Below, in pieces: positions 32,045 through 39,948 of a DNA stretch of 64,000 nucleotides (position 1 is its first letter; each line of letters opens with the position of its first letter). Made by a program: the position numbers and the translations under genes. This DNA is from DATDAW01 sp036524675 (GTDB lineage Bacteria; Verrucomicrobiota; Verrucomicrobiia; Chthoniobacterales; DASVRZ01), in NCBI GenBank assembly GCA_036524675.1, contig DATDBU010000108.1:1-64000 (forward strand), given 5' to 3'. The notes beneath the pieces are model-generated. The model saw only the letters and a program-made list of their open reading frames with translations, did no database searches and was not told the DNA's origin.

Positions 32045-35000
32045 CTAAATTTGCGCGGGTGGCACAAAGCTGACATTTTCCGGGGCAAACCCACGCCGCA
32101 TTGTGTTTTCGGTGACGACACGCGCGAGGACAAAATTCCGCAGATAGTCGCGACCGCCGGCTTTCGTGCCGCCGCCGGAGAGGCCGAATCCGCCGAAGGG
32201 GTGGCGCTCGACGATGGCGCCGGTGATGGAGCGGTTGATGTAGAGATTGCCGCAGCGGAGTTCGCGTTTCACACGGTCGATGGTGGCCGGGCTCCGGGAG
32301 AAAACGCCGCCGGTGAGTGCAAAATCCGTGTCGTTTGCCAGGGAAATGGCATGGTCAAGGTCGCGCGCGCGGGTGATCGCGAGCACCGGGCCGAAGATTT
32401 CCTCGCGGAAAATGGTCGCCGTGGACGGCACGTCCGTGAAAATCGTCGGGGAAATGAAATAACCGTCGTTTTCGGGATCGGCAGTGACTGTTCCACCGAA
32501 GGCGAGGTGCGCTTCCGTTTTTCCCTGATCGATCATGCGGGAAATTTTCGCGAAAGCATCCGAATCGACGACGGGACCGAGATCGGTTTCCGGGGACTCG
32601 GACGGGCCCGATTTCAATGCGGCCGCGGCTTCGATCAGTCGGGTCAGCAGTGTGTCGTGGATTGGATTGAGCACGATTAAACGCGACAACGCCGAGCATT
32701 TTTGTCCCTGGAACCCAAAAGCGGAATGCAGAATACCGACGACGGCTTCGTCGAGATCCGCGTCGGAATCGACAATGACGGCGTTTTTGCCGCCCATTTC
32801 CACAACCGCTTTTTTGAGATGTGTCTGACCGATGGGGGTGCGTCCTGCGCTTTCCCAAATTTGGAGACCGACTTCTTTCGACCCAGTAAACGCGATGAAA
32901 TCGACCTGGGGATGGCTCGTTAAATAGGCGCCAACGACCGCGCCGCGACCGGGCAAAAAAGCTGCCGCGCCGGGTGGAAGTCCCGCGGTGAGAAGGATTT
33001 GATGGAAACGCGCTGCGATGACGCTGGATTGCTCGGCGGGTTTGATGACGACCGTGTTGCCGGTGACAAGCGCCGCGACGGTCATGCCGCAAAGAATGGC
33101 GAGCGGGAAATTCCAAGGAGCAACGATGACGCCGACGCCGCGCGGCAAGTGTTCCTCGCGGCTGACTTCGCCGGGGACATCCTGGGTGAGGCGTGGAAGA
33201 ACGGTCGAGGGCGCTTCGTGGGCGTAATACCGGCAGAAATCGATCGCCTCGCAGACATCTGCATCGGCTTCCGCCCAGGTTTTGCCGACTTCGAGTACCT
33301 CCAGAGCGGCGAATTCGAAGCGGCGTTCGGTCATTAAATCGGCAACGTGCCGAAGCCAGTCCGCCCGTTCTTCCACGGGGCACAAGCTCCACGCCGGAAG
33401 GCTCTTGCGTGCCCCGGCGATAGCGAGATCGGCCTGTTCGCCGCTCGCCGCTCCGATGCTTCCGATGACTTCCGTGGGTTTGCCCGGATTCAAGGATGGG
33501 AAGGAATCGACTGTTGGTTTGTCGATGCCGTCGATCACTGGCAAAAAGGATTCGCCCAAGGTTGCGCGAACTGATTGCAGAGCTTCACGGAACGCTGCCC
33601 GGACAGATTCTTGTGTGAAATCGGCAGGAGGATGATTCTGGAAAGCCGGTGTAGCCGGCGCAGTCGCGGGCGTTTCCTCTTCTTTATCCTCTTCTTCATA
33701 TAGAGGAACTTCCGGAGCTGCGAGGAGCGCGCCGCGATCTGCGTCCCTGCTCGAAGCGGCGCGGAGGAAACCTTCATTGGACGTATTCTCCAGCAGACGC
33801 CGGACGAGATAGCCCATTCCCGGCAGGATTTCGCCGACGGGACAGTATTCGCGGACACGGTGGCCGCGCTGGACAAGCGCCGTGCGCGTCTGGCCAAACA
33901 TCCCGTAGAGTCCTTGAAACTCGTATTCATCAGGGTCGACGCCCAGCTTTTCGGCATAGGCGATCGCGTGCGAGATGCTACGGATATTGTGCCCTGCGAA
34001 CGCCGGATAAACCACGGCTCGCCGGTCGAGCAAAATGCGGCTCAGGCGTTCGTAATTGGCGTCCGTTGCGGATTTGTTCTCGTAAACCGGCACGGGCCAG
34101 TTTTTTTGAGCGGCGACGATGCGTTCGTAGTCCCAATACGCGCCTTTGACGAGCCGGACGGTGATCCGTTTTCCTTTTGCCTCGGCCCAATCCAGGAGCT
34201 CGACCAAATCGCGCTCCGAATCGGTGAGATACGCCTGGATGACACAACCGAGCTGGGTCTGTAGCGGCGGTCTATGACCGCTGAATGAGGCTGGATGGTT
34301 GTCGGCTTGCTCCCGGCGGTCATAGACCGCCGCTAGAGATGGGTGTTCCAGTAATTCGCGGAAGAGATTCAGCGTGAGATCCTTCAGCGCGTAACTCTCC
34401 ATGTCGAGATTGATAAACGCACCGAGGTCCCGCGCCTTTTCACAAATCGGCAGGAGACGCGTGAGAATGGTCGCGATGGCGGCTTCCGGAGCCGCAGCTT
34501 GCACACGCGCGCAAAGGGCAGAAATCTTTACCGACAGATTCACCAGGGGCGGTTCTGAAGCGGCGAGATTGCCGTGCGGCGTCCAGGATTTTGTTTCTGC
34601 GGAAAGGGATTCTAGGAGCTCGTGGTAACGTGCCGCGTATTCGTCGGCTTCGCGATCGCTCACAACGGCTTCCCCGAGCACGTCCAGCGTGAACCGCGTG
34701 TCTTCTTTCCACAACTGGCGCAACCCCGGCAGCGCCGCTTTTCCGTCGCGTCCTATGATGAACAGATCGGACATGCCTTCGACGTTTTTGCGAACGATCC
34801 ACGCCGGGAGCGCGGGCGCCAGATCGCCGACTTTGAGGCCGAGGGACGTCAGTTTTTGGAATGGTAATCCCGGCTGGACGAGGTATTCGCGGAGATGTCC
34901 GAGCACCGATTTTGAGTCGCGCAGCGTCGGCAGCACGTCGACGAACCGGAAAAGCTCCGTCTTGAACCGCTCATCGCGCATGGACCAGTCCATCAGCCGC

Positions 35001-35110
35001 TTGTAAACCCACTTGCGCGAAAATGGATTGGTGGTGCCGATTTCGTCCATCGCGGCGAAAAGCCCCGCGCCGATTTTTGCGATGTAAGGCTGAAGTGAAT
35101 CCCCGTTCAT
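32045..35110 (-). CDS. putA: Bifunctional proline dehydrogenase / L-glutamate gamma-semialdehyde dehydrogenase
   Basis: This 1021-residue protein oxidises proline to glutamate. The N-terminal half is the FAD-dependent barrel: FINLDMESYALKDLTLNLF (about residues 234-252) and RITVRLVKGAYWDYE. The C-terminal half, from about residue 560, is an ALDH: APWNFPLAILCG, VVIKPAEQ, FTGSKEVG, the Glu in VVEMGGKNAV, the Cys in FGFQGQKCSALSR, EEIFGPVL and FGGFGLSG. An acidic, Pro-rich linker (EEEDKEEETPATAPATPA) joins them. There is no N-terminal DNA-binding domain, so it is not the self-repressing type. An in-frame palindromic element adds about 25 residues near 257-285. Confidence 0.93.
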   Translation of the reverse strand: MNGDSLQPYIAKIGAGLFAAMDEIGTTNPFSRKWVYKRLMDWSMRDERFKTELFRFVDVLPTLRDSKSVLGHLREYLVQPGLPFQKLTSLGLKVGDLAPALPAWIVRKNVEGMSDLFIIGRDGKAALPGLRQLWKEDTRFTLDVLGEAVVSDREADEYAARYHELLESLSAETKSWTPHGNLAASEPPLVNLSVKISALCARVQAAAPEAAIATILTRLLPICEKARDLGAFINLDMESYALKDLTLNLFRELLEHPSLAAVYDRREQADNHPASFSGHRPPLQTQLGCVIQAYLTDSERDLVELLDWAEAKGKRITVRLVKGAYWDYERIVAAQKNWPVPVYENKSATDANYERLSRILLDRRAVVYPAFAGHNIRSISHAIAYAEKLGVDPDEYEFQGLYGMFGQTRTALVQRGHRVREYCPVGEILPGMGYLVRRLLENTSNEGFLRAASSRDADRGALLAAPEVPLYEEEDKEEETPATAPATPAFQNHPPADFTQESVRAAFREALQSVRATLGESFLPVIDGIDKPTVDSFPSLNPGKPTEVIGSIGAASGEQADLAIAGARKSLPAWSLCPVEERADWLRHVADLMTERRFEFAALEVLEVGKTWAEADADVCEAIDFCRYYAHEAPSTVLPRLTQDVPGEVSREEHLPRGVGVIVAPWNFPLAILCGMTVAALVTGNTVVIKPAEQSSVIAARFHQILLTAGLPPGAAAFLPGRGAVVGAYLTSHPQVDFIAFTGSKEVGLQIWESAGRTPIGQTHLKKAVVEMGGKNAVIVDSDADLDEAVVGILHSAFGFQGQKCSALSRLIVLNPIHDTLLTRLIEAAAALKSGPSESPETDLGPVVDSDAFAKISRMIDQGKTEAHLAFGGTVTADPENDGYFISPTIFTDVPSTATIFREEIFGPVLAITRARDLDHAISLANDTDFALTGGVFSRSPATIDRVKRELRCGNLYINRSITGAIVERHPFGGFGLSGGGTKAGGRDYLRNFVLARVVTENTMRRGFAPENVSFVPPAQI
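34256..34337. repeat. In-frame palindromic element inside putA
   Basis: TAGCGGCGGTCTATGACCG (34262-34280) and its exact reverse complement (34317-34335) form perfect 19-bp arms around a 36-base centre. It lies inside the proline dehydrogenase barrel and keeps the frame, adding YDRREQADNHPASFSGHRPP between LFRELLEHP and GCVIQAYL, where the family normally has only a few residues. A single-arm relative is at about 30873. It resembles Rickettsia palindromic elements, which also insert into coding frames. Confidence 0.8.
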
Positions 35111-35732
35111 TCCTGGCCGGGGATTGTCGCCGCGCCGCTGATAATTTGCAACGCAGGTGCGGCATTGGCGGAATTGAAGGCCCTGACTTCTCCCAACGAA
35201 CGTGTTTGAAATGCCTGGACGACGCAGACAGAGGGGGCTGAGGTACTGTAAGTCGGAAAGCTGCGCCCGTAAGGGGCTCGTGACTCACGCGCCGCGACAC
35301 AACGAAATCACCCTCCCTGAGACGTGGAATTCGCCTCAGGGAACAGGTCCCAACCTTCGTGAAGATCCAGTAGAATCCTCCAGGCCAGTTACTGCCCGAG
35401 GATCATTACTTCTTCTGTAGGATTATCCGCTTCGCTCTGGGCCGTTTTCGTTTCGGGAAGGGAAGCCTCCCGCTTGTCACGCATGGTGTCGGGCGAACGG
35501 GTGTCGTGTGCGTGGGCCTCCGCTTCGATTTCTTCGTCGAAGACTGTTTCGACGCCTGTCCGTGGGGGATGTTGTTCAGACATTTCAGGCATAACCGTGG
35601 GGGATTGAGGTTTCGGGTAAACGAATTCAGTTGTTCGATCACTCCGGAATAACAACCGCCCGCCTCCGGGCGAAGGCTCCGGAATTCACACGAGACCATC
35701 GCGCCGCGCGGCGGAAATGCACGCGTTTTTAA
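35111..35732. other. Intergenic stretch with a doubtful small ORF
   Basis: About 620 bases lie between putA and glgA. A minus-strand frame from 35592 to 35389 would encode 67 acidic residues (EMSEQHPPRTGVETVFDEEI, then EEVMILGQ). It is compositionally plausible but has no family, and I give it low weight. CCCTGAG and CTCAGGG arms (about 35313-35340) form a small hairpin. The putA promoter should lie in the first 150 bases. Confidence 0.4.
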
Positions 35733-37232
35733 CTAAACTGCAGCAACTTCGACTTCTTCTATTTCAGTTTTGAGCTTCAATTCAGGAGCCGGTTTCGGCC
35801 TTTCCGGGGACAGTTTGCGATAGAGCTTTGTGTACTCGGCCGCGGCGTTTTTCCATGAAAAGTCCTGATTCATGGCGCGTTGCATCAATTCCTGCCACAA
35901 GGTTTGATCCACGTACTGAAAGCGGGCGCGTTTGATGGCATCCCAAAATGCGGCTGGCGAATAATTGTAAAAGAGAAAACCCCAGCCCGTATCGTTGACC
36001 GCATCGTAGTCGCGAATGATCTGGCTCAATCCACCGACCGCGTGCGCGATGGGTAGCGTGCCGTATTTCAGGCTGTAAATTGCCGCGAGTCCGCTGGGTT
36101 CGAATCGCGACGGAATGAGGGCGATGTCTGCGCCGGCCTCGATCCAGTGTGATAATTCCTCGTCATATTCGCGCACGTAACCGAAGCGGCCACGGTGTTT
36201 CATCAGGTGCAGCCGGAGCTCGGTTTCGTAGCCGGGATCGCCCTCGCCCAAAATGATGAGGCGTACGTCATCGGCGAGCATGCGATCCAGCACAGGCAGC
36301 AAAATGTCGAATCCCTTTTGCTCGGCAAGTCGGGAGACCATCCCGAAAACCGGTCCTGTGGGATTGGGATCTAATTCAATGCGTTCGAGCAACCGGTCAC
36401 GGCACGCACGTTTGCCGGCGAGTGAGTCGGGTGAGAATTTTTCCGGTAAATATTTGTCGTTCGCCGGGTTCCAAACCGTGTAGTCCGCGCCGTCCAGAAT
36501 GCCATGGAATTTCCCTGCATTCTCGCGAACGACGTCGTGCAGTCCGCACCCGGCTTCAGGCGTCTGGATTTCGCGGAAATACGGCTCGCTAACTGTCGTA
36601 ATCGCGTCGGCGAAGAGGATGCCCCCTTTGAGCAAGTTCAGATTGCCGAAAAACTCCAATCCCCATGCTGAGAAATAGCTGCCTGGGAGATTGGTGAAAC
36701 CGAAATCATAACTGTGGAAGCTGCCCTGGTAGGCGAGGTTATGAATCGTGAGCACGGTTTTGAAGGGCACACCCCACTCGCGGACCAGCGCCGGAACCAG
36801 CGCCGTCTGCCAGTCGTGCACGTGCAAGACATCAGGTGCCGGGTCCATCCTGCGGCTGAGTTCGACGAATGCTTTGGAGAAAAAGATGAAGCGTTCGGCG
36901 TTATCCGCATAGTCGCGTCCATCGACGCCATAAATGCCGCTCCGATCGAAATACTCGTCACGGCGGATCAGGAAAACCTGAGTCCCATTTGGCGCAACAG
37001 TCTCGAACACGCCGGCTTCCACGGATTTTCCACCGATTTGGACGCGAAACTCCACGCCGGTGTCCCGCAGCCGTATCCGGGGATTTTCGCGGATGGACCG
37101 GTAAAGCGGGAGGACGACGCTGACATCAACTTTGTTATCACGAAGAGCGGCGGGAAGGGTTTCGAGAACGTCGCCGAGCCCGCCCGTGCGAGCCAAGGAC
37201 GACATTTCGCTGGAAGCCATGAGGATTTTCAT
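35733..37232 (-). CDS. glgA: Glycogen (starch) synthase, GT5 family
   Basis: This 499-residue enzyme transfers glucose from ADP-glucose (or UDP-glucose) to glycogen. Present are the N-terminal ARTGGLGDVLETLP (the usual Lys of KTGGL is Arg here), the DVLHVHDWQTALVP and LTIHNLAYQG blocks, GMVSRLAEQKGFDIL, and the C-terminal RFEPSGLAAIYSLKYGTLPI (E-x7-E region). The size is typical of bacterial GlgA, with a short Lys/Glu-rich C-terminal tail. It is a single gene; the next gene is divergent. Confidence 0.94.
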   Translation of the reverse strand: MKILMASSEMSSLARTGGLGDVLETLPAALRDNKVDVSVVLPLYRSIRENPRIRLRDTGVEFRVQIGGKSVEAGVFETVAPNGTQVFLIRRDEYFDRSGIYGVDGRDYADNAERFIFFSKAFVELSRRMDPAPDVLHVHDWQTALVPALVREWGVPFKTVLTIHNLAYQGSFHSYDFGFTNLPGSYFSAWGLEFFGNLNLLKGGILFADAITTVSEPYFREIQTPEAGCGLHDVVRENAGKFHGILDGADYTVWNPANDKYLPEKFSPDSLAGKRACRDRLLERIELDPNPTGPVFGMVSRLAEQKGFDILLPVLDRMLADDVRLIILGEGDPGYETELRLHLMKHRGRFGYVREYDEELSHWIEAGADIALIPSRFEPSGLAAIYSLKYGTLPIAHAVGGLSQIIRDYDAVNDTGWGFLFYNYSPAAFWDAIKRARFQYVDQTLWQELMQRAMNQDFSWKNAAAEYTKLYRKLSPERPKPAPELKLKTEIEEVEVAAV

Positions 37233-37382
37233 AGGGGTTCAAAATTCAACCATGAATCAATGCCAATGGACACGAAAAAGAGAAGTCGAGAAACGGCGAA
37301 TCCAGTGAATTCGAAATCGGCAAAATTGGGATGGAAAATCCTTTCTGCACTTTGATAAGGAGCGAAGCTAGTTGGTGTCGCG

Positions 37383-38552
37383 ATGGCGTATGATCAATCT
37401 ATTTCAGGGCGCGCGAAGGCGAGGGCTGGGGGCGGGAAGTTCGGTTCTATACGCGCTTTTTTCCTCCTCTTTCTGATCATTGGCGCGGGTCTCGCGTATC
37501 CGTTCCTGGTTCGGCCCATCCAAAGAATGATGGCCGCCAAAAGCTGGGAAGCTCATCCCTGCACTATCGTCAATAGCAACATCGAGAGTAGCCGTAGCAG
37601 CAATGGCATCACCTATCGGGTGACGATTCGCTACCGCTATACGATCGAGGGACGCAATTTCGAAAGCAGCCAGTATGGCTTTGCGGATGATGTCTGGTCG
37701 AGCGGCTACAAATCCAAACAGGAGATACTTGACCGTTATCCACTTGGAACAAACGCGATTTGTTATGTCAATCCGCGAGACGCCGATGAAGCCGTGCTGC
37801 ATCGCGGTTGGGAGAACAATCTGCTGATAGGAATTGTTCCCGCAATTTTCCTGGTCATAGGCGTCGTGGGTTTGGTTTTTTCCGGGAAGAAGAACCTCGA
37901 AAAGTCGTCACCTTTGGCTGCTACACCGGAGACGCAAAATGCCGATGGCTTACTGGTTCTCAAATCCGGGCAACGACGAGGGTTTGCTTTTATTTTTCTA
38001 ACCCTTTTCGCATTGGTCTGGAACGGGGTTGTTTGGGGAGTTTGGGGTCTGACGCATACATTCCTATTCGTCATTTTTGCCGGAGTCGGAGTTTTTGTTG
38101 CTGTGCTCGCGATTCGTGAATTCCTCGCTCTTTTCAACCCGCTTCCGGTCCTCGGGGTGAATCGGCAGCAAATCGCGCCCGGCGAAACGTTGCGTGTCGA
38201 GTGGAAGCTTCGCGGCAACATCCAGCGCGTCCGCCGTCTGCGGATCTCCCTCCAGGGCCAGGAACGCGCCACCTATCGGCGCGGAACAAGCACCAGCACC
38301 GACACGCATGTTTTCGCCAATCTGGAAATAGTGACACCTACCGAACGAGAGAACATCGCGTCGGGTAGCGCCACGCTTCTTATTCCGGATGGCACGATGC
38401 ATTCGTTTGCCGCGGGGAATAATGAAATCCGGTGGTCATTGCGGCTCTTGGGGGAGATTCCGAATTGGCCGGATATCAATGATGATTTTCCCCTAACGAT
38501 CCTATCCGTTACTCCTCCCGATCATGAGCAAACTTCTCGTAGGTCTTCATGA
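37383..38552 (+). CDS. DUF3592-domain membrane protein (first gene of a three-gene cluster)
   Basis: This 389-residue protein has a transmembrane helix FFLLFLIIGAGLAYPFLV, then an extracytoplasmic DUF3592 domain (SWEAHPCTIVNSNIESS, VTIRYRYTIEGRNFES, NAICYVNPRDADEAVLHRG), a helix LLIGIVPAIFLVIGVVGLVF, two more helices (AFIFLTLFALVWNGVVWGVW and LFVIFAGVGVFVAVLAIREF), and a C-terminal beta-sandwich (RVEWKLRGNIQRVRRLRISL, SATLLIPDGTMHSF). The sandwich looks like the arrestin-like fold also present in the next gene. It overlaps that gene by 29 bases. Function unknown. Confidence 0.75.
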   Translation: MAYDQSISGRAKARAGGGKFGSIRAFFLLFLIIGAGLAYPFLVRPIQRMMAAKSWEAHPCTIVNSNIESSRSSNGITYRVTIRYRYTIEGRNFESSQYGFADDVWSSGYKSKQEILDRYPLGTNAICYVNPRDADEAVLHRGWENNLLIGIVPAIFLVIGVVGLVFSGKKNLEKSSPLAATPETQNADGLLVLKSGQRRGFAFIFLTLFALVWNGVVWGVWGLTHTFLFVIFAGVGVFVAVLAIREFLALFNPLPVLGVNRQQIAPGETLRVEWKLRGNIQRVRRLRISLQGQERATYRRGTSTSTDTHVFANLEIVTPTERENIASGSATLLIPDGTMHSFAAGNNEIRWSLRLLGEIPNWPDINDDFPLTILSVTPPDHEQTSRRSS

Positions 38553-38910
38553 GAATCTGAAGACGTTCTCTCCCGGTGACAAGATCCGTGGCGCCGTTTT
38601 GTGGCAACTCGATCGTGCGCCGCGCGACGCGGAGGTGAATCTGCTCTGGTTCACCCGTGGAAAAGGAACTGTCGATTCGAAAATCGTGCAGACGCTCCAA
38701 TTTCACGAACTGAATGCCAATGACACAAGGACCTTCGAATGGGGCGCTCCCCGTGAACCGTACAGCTTTTCCGGTGAACTAATCGCACTCATCTGGGTCG
38801 TCGAACTCGTCCTTAACGGAGGCGAACTCAGCGAACGCGCTGAAATCATCATTGCGCCTGGTGGCAGGGAGCTTGTTTTGGGAGATCCTTCGGAGTCCTT
38901 GGAAACATGA
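38524..38910 (+). CDS. Arrestin-like beta-sandwich protein
   Basis: This 128-residue, nearly all-beta protein has blocks KTFSPGDKIRGAVLWQL and SFSGELIALIWVVELVLNGG, the pattern of arrestin/Spo0M-like domains (PGD-x-I-x-G, then S-F-x-G near W). There is no signal peptide. The start overlaps the DUF3592 gene by 29 bases and the stop overlaps the ATPase gene by 4, so all three are translated as a unit. It likely binds a partner protein; the exact role is unknown. Confidence 0.6.
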   Translation: MSKLLVGLHENLKTFSPGDKIRGAVLWQLDRAPRDAEVNLLWFTRGKGTVDSKIVQTLQFHELNANDTRTFEWGAPREPYSFSGELIALIWVVELVLNGGELSERAEIIIAPGGRELVLGDPSESLET

Positions 38911-39485
38911 ACGCCCGAGAGAATCCGTTTGCATCCAGCTGGGTCGAAGCGATTCCATTCGTTTTCCCGGAGAATGATGGCTGGAATGTCCTGATCGCGC
39001 GGCTTTTCCACCACGGCTGGAGAGCGTCGATCATCGGACCGCATGGGACTGGGAAAACGACATTACTCGAGCAATTGGTTCCGCATCTCGCCGGACTGGG
39101 ATTCAAACCCCGTCTGGTTACGCTTAATACGACGAGTTCACTGGGAGAAAAATTCTGCCTGATCAAAGCCGTTCGCGGACTAGGTTCGCGCGATTTTCTT
39201 CTGCTCGATGGCGCGGAACAACTCCTCCCCGGCCAGTTTTTCTTGCTGGAGGTCATCGGGAGAAAATGCGGTGGACTACTGATAACCCGGCATCGGCGCG
39301 GGCCCTTGCCGGTCGTTTTCGAAACGAACCCGACACCGGCTCTTTTGAGAGGCCTGATAGCGAGGCTCACTGGGAGGATACCAAGCGAAAAGGAGTCCTC
39401 CGCTCTTCTAACCCGTCATCGGTTGAGTATCCGCGACTGTTTTCGAGAACTCTACGATCGGGCCGCGCATGCATCGGAAGATTGA
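38907..39485 (+). CDS. Small P-loop ATPase
   Basis: This 192-residue protein has Walker A SIIGPHGTGKTTLLEQL (residues 41-57) and Walker B DFLLLDGAEQLLPG (about 95-108), then a possible sensor in GLLITRHRRGPLP. It is short for an AAA or ABC protein and lacks an ABC signature; it resembles small STAND/AAA-like ATPases of unknown role. It starts in the stop of the arrestin-like gene (ATGA), last of the cluster. Confidence 0.7.
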   Translation: MNARENPFASSWVEAIPFVFPENDGWNVLIARLFHHGWRASIIGPHGTGKTTLLEQLVPHLAGLGFKPRLVTLNTTSSLGEKFCLIKAVRGLGSRDFLLLDGAEQLLPGQFFLLEVIGRKCGGLLITRHRRGPLPVVFETNPTPALLRGLIARLTGRIPSEKESSALLTRHRLSIRDCFRELYDRAAHASED

Positions 39486-39541
39486 ACTTTCCTACTCCGG
39501 CACCGGGGCGATAGGTTTCGAAAACCAGTGATCCCTGCGAC

Positions 39542-39910
39542 ATGAAAGTCATCGAAATCGCCTTTACCGTTTACGCTGTGACCGACTTGAAAAGGTCTCG
39601 ATTGTTTTATGAGAATGTCCTGGGGTTAACGGCTTCGTCCGAGTTTGGCGACGAAGCCAGCGGATGGGTAGAATATGAGATCGGCCCGCACACGCTGGCG
39701 CTTGGAGCCGGTTCGCCGAAGTTCAAGCCGTCGCCGAATGGCGGTGCCGTTGCGTTTGAGGTGGAGGATTTCGATGTGGCGATCGAAAAACTGAAGGCCA
39801 GCGGCGTGTCTTTCTCTATCGAGCCGACCGAAACACCCGTTTGTCACATTGCCGTCATCGCTGACCCGGACGGCAATTCGATTATCATTCACAAGCGGAA
39901 ATCCTCGTAG
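39542..39910 (+). CDS. VOC (glyoxalase/bleomycin resistance) family protein
   Basis: This 122-residue protein is a single pair of beta-alpha-beta-beta-beta modules: FTVYAVTDLKRSRLFYENVLGL at the start, WVEYEIGPHTLALG, VAFEVEDFDVAIEKLKASGV and IADPDGNSIIIHKR at the end. The His, Glu and terminal His positions allow a metal site. The family covers isomerases, dioxygenases and antibiotic-binding proteins; the substrate is unknown. It follows the ATPase gene by 56 bases. Confidence 0.85.
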   Translation: MKVIEIAFTVYAVTDLKRSRLFYENVLGLTASSEFGDEASGWVEYEIGPHTLALGAGSPKFKPSPNGGAVAFEVEDFDVAIEKLKASGVSFSIEPTETPVCHIAVIADPDGNSIIIHKRKSS

Positions 39911-39948
39911 GAGTTTCCTTTCGCCAATGAGCCTGAATTAATCCAGGC

